DNA from: Allantophomopsis cytisporea
Taxonomy: Eukaryota > Ascomycota > Leotiomycetes > Phacidiales > Phacidiaceae
Direction of reading: 5' to 3'
NCBI GenBank assembly: GCA_024752435.1
Contig: CP103029.1
Span: forward strand, 1,178,001 to 1,242,000
Length of the DNA stretch: 64,000 nucleotides
Below, one piece after another: positions 35,006-46,923 of the stretch. The position numbers were made by a program, and so were the translations under genes. The notes under the pieces were generated by a model, which saw nothing but the letters and a program-made list of their open reading frames with translations, ran no database searches and was not told where the DNA came from. Numbering within the stretch: position 1 is the stretch's first letter; the number at the start of each line of letters is the position of its first letter.

Positions 35006-36851
35006 TGAGAATATGGACACTGATACAGAGCATACCTACAGACTTCCTGGTCGAATTACCTGCGCAGTAGCGGTTATATACGGAACATCCAAAGTCTTCA
35101 ACGGTATGGTATGATTATGCATATGCATGTGGGCGGATGCATGCATGTACGTTGGAAGAGTGCAAAGACATGTGCAACTTATATAGGTACATACATACAA
35201 TACGGGTCGAAGAACATCGACAATGTTATTATCGAAGCATAGCGAAAATGCACCTGTGGATGTAACGAGGCATAGTAATTTCGTACTTGTATAATACATT
35301 GCTATTATTTTGTATATATTTGATATCCGACGGTCCACCAAATCCGCATGGCCACACCCCGCAAAGACTGACGAACTTGCTAGGACCATATAAGAAGAGC
35401 AGTACAGATAAAAAAGCCTTGGGAAACAGGTATAATATTATTTTGCCAGGATAAGGACTTCGTATATAGAGGTATTTACCGGCAAGCTTATAGCGAATGG
35501 CAAGGTGGAGTAAAGTGAAGGTATTTTGATGGCTGGTAATAATAGACGAGCTACGAGGGAAAAATAATCGGGATGGATCTTCGGGCATGACTAAGGAGTT
35601 TGGACTAGGCACCCTTCAAAACAGAATAATTCATCTAATTTTCGGCTTAACTGTTAATAATAATATGCTACTTATATAATTACGAAGTGTCCTTTCAGTC
35701 TCGCTGAATTTGGAAAATTTCAACTGATTCGAAAAGCGGCCGTAGCCCTCGGCACCTAACTTTTTTCCATTCATTTTCCTACGGGTATAGGGAATGGAGA
35801 TAATTTATTCGAAACTCCTACGCAGGATGCTTTTTCAGAATAAAACTTAATTCTGATCATTCAGCAGAATTTCCATCATGTATATCGTATCATCTATATG
35901 AAGCTGAAGAATTTGGGTAAGATTATCAAAATGTTCTTATAGATTCAATACATGTATCAAGCCACTCTATTATATCACGACAGATTCTTCGTTCTGCGCA
36001 GTGACATATTGGTTTCCTCGAAATATTATTAGCCTATGGAATTACATAGATCAACCAGTAAGTATCATAATAAAAGATTTCCACACTTTACAATGATAAG
36101 AGCTAAAAGGATGTCAGGATCAGTGCACATGACTCCCTAAGTAATTATAACAGAAACAAACAAGTACAGCTGAGTGCTGAAGTAGCTTAGCTGATCGAAT
36201 GTATTGGAATCATAAGTCACACGAAGATATAGATGGTGGATGTCGGTATTACGCAGTCATCAGTATGCATGAGATGAGTGTGTGGTGGTGAGCCTTTAGT
36301 CTTATCTGCGTCTGTTACTTAATAAGCAGGCTGAGAATGCGCGGGAAGAGTGTCAGACTGTTGAACTCACTTATTGTTTTGAATATAAGCAAGGGTAAAG
36401 GGTAAGGGGTTTGCGAAGTCTATGGAATGAGAAATAGGAAGTCAGAGGGCATTCTAGTTGGTTTCATCATATGAATAAAATATTCCTGGGGCTCTCATCA
36501 TCATCGTCATTTGCCCTGTCACTCTTGCTTGCTGTCGTGCTTGCTGTCGCTGCTTTTCTCCTGGTACAAACAACGAGAGCTTTCACCTCTTCTGCCCACC
36601 TGCCTACTCCGAGTGCGTACTCCGTACATACAGTACCCACACACCGTTTCCTTACCTCTCACCTTACTTGGTGCATTGACATACGTACTCACAGTGGACT
36701 GCTATCGCGTCACATCTCGAGCAACAAAGGGCTTTGTATTTCTATATGTGTGTACCTGTGTTGGCTTAATGGTAGACTTAGGAATAATCTTAGTTGTCAA
36801 ATTCAATTGAAATGATAATTCCTGTTTTTATGGTAGACAACCAAATATTCT

Positions 36852-36874
36852 CTTCTTCTTCTTCTTCTTCTTCT
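36852..36874. repeat. CTT microsatellite
   Basis: About seven CTT units, roughly 300 bp upstream of the importin start. Pyrimidine-rich leader or promoter DNA. Confidence 0.85.
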
Positions 36875-37164
36875 CCTCACATACCGACTACTCCCCTCTC
36901 GCCCTTCCTTTTACCCCCTTAACTGCCGCCGTTTTTGTTGATTTGTTGATGTCCTTCCCGTGCGGCGATTGTTGATTGGGCAGCACGCTAAAAAGCTGTC
37001 ACCGCTTTCGACCACGAAACTTTTGGCAGAATCTGGAGTGTGAACCCTTCGCTAAAATTCTATCGGTGGTGACTTACCTCAGTCGAGTCCCGACCTCGAA
37101 ACTCTCCCGGATCTCCAATATTTTTTGATACCTTGAAGTGCGTGGCATTTCAATACCAGGAAAG

Positions 37165-40100
37165 ATGGATGTTGTTGGTCTACGCAGTCGCATCGCCGCG
37201 ACCCTGGCTACTGATGCTGATGCTCGACGACGAGCTGAGCTGGAACTCAAGGCTGTGAGCAATCTCTACACCACAGGCAGGAACCAATTTGACACAAGTC
37301 TGACAAGTATTGCCTAGGCCGAGGAACATCCTGGCTTCATTGATGCTCTTGTAGATGTTCTTCAAAATGAGCAAGAAGCCGCCATTCGCCTTTCCAGTGC
37401 GCATATCATTCCCCCACCCCCCCCACATGGCAGAACGACTACTGACATGTGCTTGTAGCTGTGGTCTACCTCAAGAACCGCGTCACTCGAGGATGGTCTG
37501 TTAGTGAGGACTTTCCAACAAACCACAAGCAGATCCCAGAGGACGAGAAGTCGAGGTTCAGGGATCGTCTGTTGCCAATTCTGGCCACCGCGCAACCCCA
37601 AGTGCGACAACAACTTGTACCAGTCCTCCACAAGATCCTCCATTACGATTTCCCAGAAAAATGGCCAGAGTTCATGAACATCACCCTCCAGCTCCTTAAC
37701 ACCAATGAAGCGCCCTCCATCTTCGCAGGACTACAATGTCTGCTCGCAATCTGCCGCGTTTTCCGCTTCAAATCCGGCGAGACACGATCCGATTTCGATA
37801 AGATCATCGAGGCCACTTTCCCCCGACTTTTGGAGATTTCTAGCGGTCTGGTTAATGAGACGAGTGACGAGGCTGGAGAGATGCTTCACATTGCGCTCAA
37901 GGCATACAAGCATGCGACCTTCGTACGTCATGCTCGACGGGATATAGAGGGGGATAAGCTAACAGGAACTAGTTTGATTTGTCTGCATGCCTGAGAGAGC
38001 AACAGGCCATGGTTGGATGGTGCACTTTGTTCCTGCAAATTGTTGCAAAGGAGGCGCCACCAAATGCCTTGCCAGAGGACTTTACTGAGCGTGAAGCCAA
38101 CCACTGGTGGAAGGCGAAGAAATGGGCCTATTTCAACCTGAACAGACTATTCGTCAGGTCTGTTTCAATCGACAAATATACACCAAGAAAATGCTGACGA
38201 TAGTTGTAGATACGGAAACCCATCATCGTTATCGAAGGGCAATGGCGAGGACTATGCTGAGTTTGCCAAGGGATTCACTGCCAATTTCGCCCCAGAAATC
38301 CTGAAGGGTTACCTTCAACAGATCGAGAAATGGGTTGGAAAGACAACTTGGTTGAGCAAGCCATGCTTGTCTTACACTTTGGTTTTCCTGGATGAATGTG
38401 TGAGACCAAAACAGATGTGGGCTCACCTGAAGCCGCATCTCGATAGTCTCATCACCCACTTCTTGTTCCCAATTATGTGTTTGTCAGAGCAGGATATTGA
38501 GGACTTCGAAACTGACCCAGAGGATTATCTCCACCACAAACTGAACTTCTACGAAGAGGTTTCTGCTCCAGATGTTGCCGCCACAAACTTCTTGGTCACC
38601 CTCACCAAGGTTCGCAGAAAGAATACTTTCGGTATCTTGACATTTGTCAACAGCATTGTTAGCGAGTACGAAGCAACCGAAGATAGCAAGAAGAATCACG
38701 TTGCAAAGGAAGGTGCTTTACGTATGATTGGTACTCTCTCCAGCGTCATTCTTGGCAAGAAGAGCCCAATCGCCGAGCAGGTCGAATATTTCCTCGTCCG
38801 TTACGTTTTCCCAGACTTCAAGAGCCCCATGGGTTACCTTAGAGCACGGGCTTGCGACACCGTTGAGAAGTTCGAGCAATTGGATTTCAAGGACCAGAAC
38901 AACCTCCTTATCATTTACCGCAACATTCTCGAATGTATGGCCGATACCGAACTTCCAGTTCGTGTCGAGGCTGCTCTTGCTTTGCAGCCATTGATTCGAC
39001 ATGACATCATTAGAACAAACATGCAACAGAACATTCCTCAAATTATGCAACAGCTTCTTAAGCTTGCCAACGAAGTTGATGTTGATGCTTTGTCTAATGT
39101 TATGGAAGACTTTGTCGAGGTTTTCGCGACCGAACTTACACCATTTGCTGTTGCCCTTAGTGAGCAGCTCCGCGACACCTACCTCCGTATTATTCGCGAA
39201 CTCCTTGAAAAGAACGACCAGCGTGATACCGATGATGAGTACGGCGACTACCTTGACGATAAGAGCATCACTGCTCTTGGTGTTCTTCAGACCATTGGTA
39301 CTTTGATTCTTACTCTCGAGAGTACACCAGATGTCCTTCTGCACATGGAGTCCATCCTCATGCCAGTTATCAGAGTCACCCTCGAGAACAAGTTGTATGA
39401 TCTTTACAACGAGGTCTTCGAGATCATTGACAGCTGCACCTTTGCTGCCAAGTCTATCTCCCCTACGATGTGGGAAGCTTTCGAGTTGGTTCATGCCACC
39501 TTCAAGGCTGGTGCTGAATTGTACCTTGAGGATATGCTCCCAGCTCTCGATAACTTTGTCCAGTATGGTGCTCAGCACCTTGTTCAGACTCCAGCTTACA
39601 TGGATGCCATGTTCGGAATGGTAAAGGATATGTTCGAGGATGACAAAGTTGGGGGTGTCGATCGCATCTGTGCTTGCAAGCTTGCCGAAGGCATGATGCT
39701 CAGCCTTCGTGGTGCTGCCGACCAATATGTCCTTGCTTTCATTGACATGGCCATGACCAAGCTCACCAACTCTGATGTCAAGGTTAAGTCTTACAAGATC
39801 CACCTTATGGAGATGGTTATCAACGCTATCTACTACAATCCTGTCCTTACTCTTCATGTTCTTGAGTCTAAGGACTGGACCAACAAGTTCTTCAGCTTAT
39901 GGTTCTCCAGCATTGACAGCTTCTCTAGAGTTCACGACAAGAAGTTGTCCATTGCTGCTATCGTTGCCCTCCTTAACCTCGATGCTTCCCAAGTTCCTAC
40001 AAGTGTCCAAATGGGATGGCCTCGCCTGTTACAAGGTGTTGTCAGCCTTTTCAGAACCCTTCCAGCTGCTGCTGCAAACCGGGAGGAGGCTTTGAAGGAC

Positions 40101-40582
40101 GATTTCCCATTAGACGAGGGCGCCTACGACGATGATGAGGATGATGAGTGGGCTGGTGATGACAATGCTTGGACTGAGGATGCCGAAAATGAAGAGCTTG
40201 AGGGAGATGCTAAGGATGAGAGTGCTGCATACCTCGAGTTCTTGAACGAGGAGGCCCAAAAGTTCAGCGCTCTTGGTGACGATGACGACGACGATGACGA
40301 TCTTGGTGAAGAGTCTCTTTTGGAGACTCCTCTTGACAAGCTTGAGCCATACCAGCTCTTCCGCGATTCCTTCCTCAGTAAGTGTTGAAATGTCTCAAGT
40401 AAAAATTCCGTGCTAACCCCTTTCTAGAACTTCAACAGACCCAGCCTCAACTTTATGAGCAGCTCACAACCAACCTTAACCCAGACGAGCAGACCGTTAT
40501 CCAAAGTGTTGTTCAACAAGCCGAAATCAATGCTCAACAGGCTGCAGCCCTGGCTGCACAGCAGGCAGCACAGCCACAGTAA
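37165..40582 (+). CDS. Importin-7/8-type karyopherin (Nmd5/Sxm1 family)
   Basis: A nuclear import receptor of the importin-beta superfamily, built of HEAT repeats. 1046 residues in six exons: 37165-37254, 37318-37396, 37459-37922, 37973-38157, 38210-40377 and 40428-40582. All junctions keep the frame. The importin-beta N-terminal (Ran-binding) domain is at about residues 20-100, with AEEHPGF, RLSTVVYLKNRVTRGW and HKQIPEDEK. Further marks are YDFPEKWPEFM, YLHHKLNFYEEVSAPDVAA and KSPMGYLRARACDTVEKF. Near the C-terminus comes the acidic tract (40120-40310, many Asp/Glu), which in this family holds cargo or Ran regions, then a Gln/Ala-rich tail. Length equals human importin-7 (about 1040). Nmd5 and Sxm1 cannot be told apart here; filamentous fungi usually have one such gene. 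Confidence 0.94.
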
Positions 40583-41545
40583 ATGGATCATGAAACATTC
40601 AGGCAAGGCAGCGATGACAGATGATTTCTAAGAGGGAGGCAGGTACGAAAAAATGAGTTTTGTAGCGTGCATAATGATTGGCGTTTAATATCTTGGTTTG
40701 GATGAACTCGACTTAGCTAGTGAGTTTGGGGAGGAAAAGAATGGGAACGAGATGGAGAGATGATCACCGTGCATCGTGTCGTGACAAGAGTCCGTCATGG
40801 CTTGCCATTGGCTGTGTCACTTTCCGGTGAAGGAGACTTGTGTGCTGCTATTCTGCAGACTGTCATGTAGATTCTGTTCATGGCAATGAATTAGATTGTT
40901 ATGTTTTCAATGCTTTCACATTATTTCACAACATACAAAGAGAATTGTGACAATTGGCTTTTTGTTTTGTGCTCTTCGTATTTTGATGTGGTGTTTTCCT
41001 GCGTTTTTATACGAAGATTACATGTGGAAGATATATGGACTTGGAGTTTCAAAGTATATCTAACGTCTATCCCTAAGTCCAGAGACGGCACCCTGTTGCG
41101 AGACACATTTATGGTTTAGGAATCTCAAATATTTTCTTCGCAAATCTACGAAATCGTCATTGATATGTTATTGTTCGTTGGCCTTTTTCTTCTTAGGAGA
41201 CTAGTTAAGATACTCAAAGACGAATATAATGATGTCTGGGAGTTACGTCGTGCGAGGGGAGTTGGTATAAACGCCATATGGTTTAGCGTCAACATTTAGT
41301 GCTTAGGAATATACAATAGCTGGTACCATTCCGTGCATTCTTAGGCATCATCTGTGTGGCGTAGATTGTCATGCGTGTGGCGTAAGGGTATGTAGGTTAC
41401 CTCGAACGTTTATAGGTAGGTGTGATGGGTACGCTGTTGCCTGGGCGCTGGAGCGCTATCTTTCGTCTCTCGTCTCCTTCTATATCACCGTCACCATAGT
41501 ACGGTAAAGGACTCAAGTCATCGTTCGATTACTGGTATATACATC
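40583..41545. other. Intergenic region importin / GNAT gene
   Basis: 963 bp, probably importin 3' UTR and GNAT promoter. Nothing coding recognised. Confidence 0.5.
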
Positions 41546-42262
41546 ATGTCCCCAGGGTATGCTAGTCAACTAGAATATCCTTCGAAAACAAGTGACAAGA
41601 ACTAACGATTTTCCTGTAGAAGCGTTCCCGGCGTGACATTGCGTCCAGGAACTGTTGAAGATGTTCCTGCCATGCTAAGGCTCATGGACATTGCAACGGA
41701 TTGGCTTGTGAAGAGAGGGCTAACTGGACAATGGGGCACCGGAAGACCCTCAGACAATCCCGCAAGGATCAAACAGGCAACAGAGAAGGCGGAATCAGGC
41801 GGGACATGGATTGCGGTAAACACCAGCTCGTCGTCCTCGAGGACAGAAGATGGTTTGTCTGGCGGTGAAGTGGAAAGCCCATACCAGTCCACAGACAAGT
41901 CTGGAGGAGAAGACGAGAAGCTTTCTATCATCAATGGCGTCGTCGGCGCCTTAACAGTTGGTCAAGCGAATCCATACGTCCAGCCAGCGACCGAATCGGA
42001 GCTGTACATTCAATTCCTCGCGTCGGATCGGGCCTCGAGCGGCAAAGGAATCGGCACTCTTCTGCTGGAGCAAGCGCGCACACTGGCTCGGGAGGCCGGT
42101 GTGTCCCTACTTCGAGTCGATTGCTATGCTGGTGGTGGTGGGGGGCTAGTTCGGTACTATGAGTCCCAAGGATTCGAGCGGATGGAGACTTTTGAGGTCA
42201 ACGGGTGGCCAGGGCAGATCCTCATACAGCGGCTAGATAAAGACGACGAGCCAGAGAGCTAA
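41546..42262 (+). CDS. GNAT-family N-acetyltransferase
   Basis: 217 residues. A first exon of only 11 nt (41546-41556) is followed by an intron (41557-41619, with CTAAC branch) and the main exon 41620-42262. The product starts MSPGSVPGVTLRPGTVED. Beta-1 and helix 1 (VPAMLRLMDIATDWL) are followed by KRGLTGQWGTGRPSD. The acetyl-CoA binding motif A is ASDRASSGKGIGTLLLEQA (about residues 138-156), and motif B ends in GGGGGLVRYYESQGFERMETF with the conserved YxxxGF. An acidic, Ser-rich insert (about 70-105) splits the sheet and is unusual. Substrate unknown. It is convergent with the CCCH gene. Confidence 0.88.
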
Positions 42263-42658
42263 GAATAAATCCATCTCTTGGCTGAGTGCATTGATCTCGC
42301 CTGAAAATTACCGTCTCCATTGTGAATAGGCATAGTAGGAACCGAGGGCCCAGGGTGTAAGCCACAATCTGTTGGTTGCGCAAAGAGCTCTTCGCAGTTC
42401 AGGGGGCCCAGCGACGACGCCATCGTAATTTTCCGAATTACTTGGTCAGGAGTGTTCGGGAGAGGTACACAACATATTTGATATGGAAAGTACAGAATTT
42501 TCTAAGGCATTCGCAGATTTAGAACCGTTTGGATTCAAAGTACCTAGATTTTGTCTTGCGATAGGGTGTGTTTCTCAACCCAGGGACGGACATTAGCCCA
42601 AATCAACAAGAATCTCCCATATTTCGATCATGTAGCGTAACTGAGGCAGCGTCTTGAA
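42263..42658. other. Convergent intergenic region GNAT / CCCH gene
   Basis: 396 bp. Nothing recognised apart from ordinary 3' flanks. Confidence 0.5.
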
Positions 42659-43488
42659 CTACAATTCAACCAGAGGCATCTCCTTCGCAGAATCACTCTT
42701 CCTTACTACAACAGCCTCTGTCTTCCCACCCTTCTTGTCTACACTTGTCTCTCCACCATCCTTCTCATCTAACCTTTCCCCAAGCGCCTTTACCACATCT
42801 CTCTCCTTAAACTTTACCACCTTTCCGTTCTCCACGACGCTCTGCCTCGCACCAGGAATCATCCTCTGCCTAGAAGCCGGACCTCTCTTTCGCAACACAT
42901 TGAACATGCCCGGATTCTGTGCCCGATACCACGTCGGCCAGTCATACAACCCCGCCTCGTGAAGCGCGGCTCGCGTCGCCGGCATAGAGTGCAGATATCG
43001 GCAGCGCTCACCCCATTTGCAGGTCCCGTACGCGCACCAGTGCTTGCAGACAGGATTAGCCTTTCGCTGTTGAGGGTGAGTGCTAGGCTTCTCGGGCTTG
43101 GGAGGGGTTGAGTTGGGGCTGTTGGCCGGGGCAGTTGTGCCAGGGGAGGGAATCGGACTATGATTTGGGGGGCTTGGAAGGATTAGCTATTTTCTTCAAG
43201 AGAGAGGGATACTGACTTTGTGCTCTGGCTGCTGGTCTGATTTGCACTTGGTTTCCGTGGCTTGTGAGAATTCTCAAGCAACTGGTATGATGCGTCGGGA
43301 GGATGGACCATTCCGAGGTTGAGCATACCAACGGTCTCCTCAATCTCTAGAGCTTTCGAAATTCCCGCGATGGTTATCTCTTCTGGAAGCTCGTCGACTG
43401 CGATCAGAGGCACCACCTGTCCAGTTGGACGGACCAGAAAATATCCTGGTCGTGCCTGTAGAGGAACTTCACTCTTAGCATTTGCCAT
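42659..43488 (-). CDS. CCCH zinc-finger protein
   Basis: 256 residues in exons 43488-43217 and 43157-42659. The intron (43158-43216) has the donor GTCAGT and acceptor CATAG. A compact N-terminal region (PGYFLVRPTGQVVPLIAVDELPEEI in pieces) has no named domain known to me. A Pro/Ser-rich linker follows, then one C-x8-C-x5-C-x3-H finger: Cys128, Cys137, Cys143, His147, in VCKHWCAYGTCKWGERCRYLH. The segment RYLHSMPATRAALHEAGLYDWPTWYRAQ right after it is typical of a fungal subset of CCCH proteins. Such fingers usually bind RNA; no target can be named. The start ATG (MANAKSEV) is preferred, as the frame upstream has no earlier ATG. Confidence 0.87.
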
Positions 43489-43810
43489 TCTGTCTGAATG
43501 CCTTGAAGAACACAAATCCAAATGGACTTATAGAAGTTCTTTGGTGGGTTTGGATTATATTTATAACGATTGAGAATCTACCTAAGGACTATCCACAAAC
43601 ATTTAGATATGTTTGTGTAAAGATGGCGAAATGTCAAGCAGGTGGAAAGACAAGTAGAGCGCAATCGAGTACGACAATCAATCAATTAGAGCAAACAAGT
43701 ACAATCATCGTCAACACTGACTTTTGAATTAACGGTTCATGCAATACCAAAACAATGTATATTGTCCAGTTTAACCATCCTTTCAACGCAATCAAAATCA
43801 ACCATGAACC
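43489..43810. other. Intergenic region between two minus-strand genes
   Basis: 322 bp, promoter of the CCCH gene and 3' end of the membrane-protein gene. Nothing recognised. Confidence 0.5.
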
Positions 43811-44579
43811 TCAAAGAGACTTCTTTCCTGCCTTTCTCTTCTCGGCTTCCCGGTTGCGGAAAGGAAATCCACTTGTTCGTTTGTCTGCACCAGTCTTTCG
43901 ACTGATTCGCCCGTCGCTGCTGGCAAACAAAATACACCATAGTCCGACGGAAGCTACAAGGGTCGATCCCGCAGCACCAAGAGCATATGAAGTCTGTCCG
44001 CTTGTGCTGTAGCGTGCGTAAGCCAAAAACGCACAGGCAGAATGGTATAAAGTCGTGATGGTAAGGGTTGGAAGGGCGTATGGGGCCTTTGGGTCTGAAG
44101 CTTCCGTTGTTACTCCTTCTATTTCAACTGTTAATATTCGATAAGCCCATGTAAAAGAATTGCGTTGTACTAGAACGGCTTCAAGAGCGTGAAGGGTCTC
44201 TGTCATTAAAGACACTCTTGAACCGCACTTGTGGCCATGAAGCACTAGAAGTAGTTCCTAGTTGCGACCAGCCAACTAGTTGAGTATGGGTGAGTTGTTA
44301 CCTTCGGCAAATGACGACGTTAAAGGTACTGAGCCTGTCAATAGGATTGTCATGATTCCCAAGGCAATCAAGGTCATTCCTAATGATCGAGCAAAATACT
44401 CCTCCAGGGCTATATGGGTCAGTTTGGAGTTATGTGGGGAAAACAAGAAGCTTACAAGTGGGCTCACGAACTTCAGGTGAAAGCATCGTGACCAAAAGAG
44501 TTGGGGAGACAAGCATGGGGACAGCCTGCATAGCAAGCCACCCTGCAGTGCCATAGGTATATGCGTAGAAAACATCCAT
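43811..44579 (-). CDS. Four-helix membrane protein with dilysine C-terminus
   Basis: Not recognised as a named family. Exons 44579-44456, 44409-44302 and 44118-43811 give 179 residues, all junctions GT-AG and in frame. Four hydrophobic helices are seen: about 13-34 (GWLAMQAVPMLVSPTLLVTML), 50-70 (RSLGMTLIALGIMTILLTGSV), 92-112 (LPTLTITTLYHSACAFLAYA) and 120-144 (ALGAAGSTLVASVGLWCILF). The tail is strongly basic and ends KKSL, which fits the KKxx signal for retrieval to the ER. The 183-nt second intron is the longest inside a gene here; its last 129 nt are open in the frame of exon 3, so a longer exon or alternative acceptor is possible. Head to head with NAR1, 536 bp apart. Confidence 0.75.
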
Positions 44580-45115
44580 GATGAAGAATTGGCCGAAGAG
44601 TTTAGACAAAATCCTAGAATTGTCTTTGGTAGTTACAATATTATAAAGGGCAGAAGGGAATGAAGTGAGGAGGTCTTTTTGAAGACGAGATAGCTGTTTA
44701 GTCTGTGGAGTTTGATCTTAATGCCTCACATGCATACAGCTATGATGACTTTATGAATTGCTAGTAAGGCACCGCGCGGAACTACGTCATTTGCACCATC
44801 ATGGAATTTATGCAAGGCTGAAGCACAGCCTTACAAGCTCCCTCACCTCAGGCATTAGCGGGCGGGGACGCCACTCCATCCGCCGGCCTCGGAATTGTCA
44901 GCAATCTTTCTTTTGCTGGACTGGATGACTGATATTTACCTATTTGATAACTCTCACACTATCCACTTTTAACCACTGCAATTCGATTTCACTCTCTTAA
45001 AGAAAGACTCTACTCAAACTTATATCCATTTCTAAAGACTATCAACAGAAGAACGCTTTACGACAACTCTTGAAATTCTGTATTTTCCGAGGCGCGTGCG
45101 TCGCAATTCTTGAAG
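44580..45115. promoter_or_regulatory. Divergent promoter region membrane protein / NAR1
   Basis: 536 bp between the two start codons. Pyrimidine-rich segments toward NAR1 (about 44960-45060). No TATA box recognised. Confidence 0.4.
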
Positions 45116-46909
45116 ATGAGTGCTATCTTATCGGCCGACGATTTGAATGATTTCATCTCTCCTGGAGTTGCTTGCATAAAACCTGTCGAAACTCTTCCAG
45201 CGGCAAAGCCCGCGGAGACGAATGTACGCTGAATACAAGTTCTCTTGTTGAAATTACTCTAACTTTTAATTTTCAAGGATTCCTACGAAGTAATCACAGA
45301 AGATCAACTATTACCATCCGATCTTCCACCAGCGCAAATTTCCCTTACAGACTGCCTTGCATGTTCTGGATGTGTAACATCTGCTGAGGCTGTTCTGGTC
45401 TCTTTGCAAAGTCATTCGGAGGTTCTTCATGCCCTCGACTCAGCACCATCGATCAAGTTCGAAGACAACACCAGCGGCACAGGGATTGGCTTGGAGGGAA
45501 CTGATAACAATGGTCGAATATATGTCGCAAGTGTAAGCCCACAGACACGAGCGAGTATCGCCGCCACATATGGCATTACCGAGCGACAGGCAGGACATAA
45601 GATTGAACAATTGCTTAGTGGACCTGAGGGACTAAGAAAGGGTGGTAAACATGGAAACGCATTCGAATGGGTCGTCGATACAAATACAGCGCGAGATGCA
45701 TGCTTGGTACTTGGCGCGGAAGAGGTCATGGAATCAATGTCGGGTAAGAGCGAACCTGCGAAGCCTATTCTCACCTCATCCTGTCCGGGATGGATTTGTT
45801 ATGCCGAAAAAACACATCCACACGTATTACCGCATCTTTCCCGCCTCAAATCACCACAAGCATTGATGGGAACCCTCCTTAAAACTACACTAAGCAGAAA
45901 GCTTGGACTTTCTCCTGATAAAATTTGGCATGTGGCGGTGATGCCATGCTTTGACAAAAAGCTTGAGGCCAGTCGAGAGGAACTTACAGATACACATTGG
46001 GACGAGAAAGATGGCACGAAGAAGGGTATTCGAGATGTTGATTGTGTAATTACAAGCAAAGAGCTGCTCATGCTTGCAGACTCGAGAGGTATCGATTTCA
46101 GAGCTCTACCATCATCGCCACTAGCCCGCTCCTCTACGACTAAGTTCCCTGACTCGATTCTTCAAAGCTTCCTTTTCCCTTCTTCGCCAGTTGGCAACAA
46201 GCAGCAAGATCGTGCAGCAGGTACCTCAGGTGGGAACCTTTACTATATCCTGCAACACTTCTCCTCGAAAAACCCAGGCAGCACTGTGCAGATAGCACGA
46301 GGTCGTAATGCAGACGTTATGGAATATTCTGTTACCTCATCTACAGGAGAGACTTTAATAAAAGCAGCAAGGTACTACGGCTTCCGAAATATCCAAAATC
46401 TCGTCAGGCGACTGAAGCCCGCAAGGCCTTCGCGAATGCCTGGCGGCCGACCTGTTGGTGCCGCACGACGACCTGGCGGTAAACCTGCCGGTCCGGATTA
46501 TTCTTATGTTGAAGTTATGGCATGCCCTGGTGGTTGTACGAATGGCGGAGGACAGATCAAGGTTGACGACCCTGTAATCAGCGGCGAACCAAGCGAAGAT
46601 ATCAAGCCTGGTCCTCAGGAGCAGAAAGCATGGCTCGCTCAAGTAGATGAGGCCTATTATTCTGCGGAGGATAGTGATGGCGAAGAGAGTGGTGTAACAA
46701 GTACGAATGACCGTGATGATATGGTCAATGGCGTTTCTCCTTCATACATAAAAGATACCCTATCGCATTGGGCTGCGATAACAGGCATAGACTTAGACAG
46801 GTTGGCATACACGACTTATCGTGCGGTTGTCAGCGACGTTGGCAAGGACAAGGTCGGTGATACTGAGCGAGTAATTGAGCTCGCTGGGAAGATTGGCGGT
46901 GGTTGGTAA
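45116..46909 (+). CDS. NAR1: Cytosolic Fe-S cluster assembly factor Nar1
   Basis: An iron-hydrogenase-like protein of the CIA pathway, which passes Fe-S clusters to cytosolic and nuclear proteins. 579 residues in exons 45116-45223 and 45278-46909. The N-terminal cluster ligands are Cys20 (GVACIKP) and Cys62, Cys65, Cys68 in DCLACSGC. The H-cluster-like ligands are Cys205 (SSCPGW), Cys260 (MPCFDK), Cys452 and Cys456 (ACPGGC). The pattern and spacing match fungal Nar1. A short Arg/Gly/Pro-rich insert (about 418-442, RPSRMPGGRPVG...) lies just before the last motif, at a place where fungal sequences vary. The start MSAILSADDLNDF is typical. It ends 14 bp from the end of the SUZ gene on the other strand. 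Confidence 0.96.
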
Positions 46910-46923
46910 TCTAGAGCAGAAAT

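Larger units (their letters stand above)
34417..37164. other. 2.7-kb divergent intergenic region amine oxidase / importin
   Basis: Holds the TATA element of the amine oxidase, a long TC microsatellite, an AT-rich part (about 35.6-36.1 kb) and a CTT microsatellite. One ATG frame with a hydrophobic start (36471-36815, +) is considered and rejected. No other coding signal. Confidence 0.5.

Noticed and set aside
36471..36815. Plus-strand frame with a signal-peptide-like start
   Set aside because: The hydrophobic part comes from simple CTTGCTGTCG-like repeats and the rest has no conserved texture; kept only as a weak possibility.
38718..39857. 379-codon minus-strand frame opposite the importin gene
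   Set aside because: Antisense shadow of a biased coding sequence; the plus strand is unmistakably importin.
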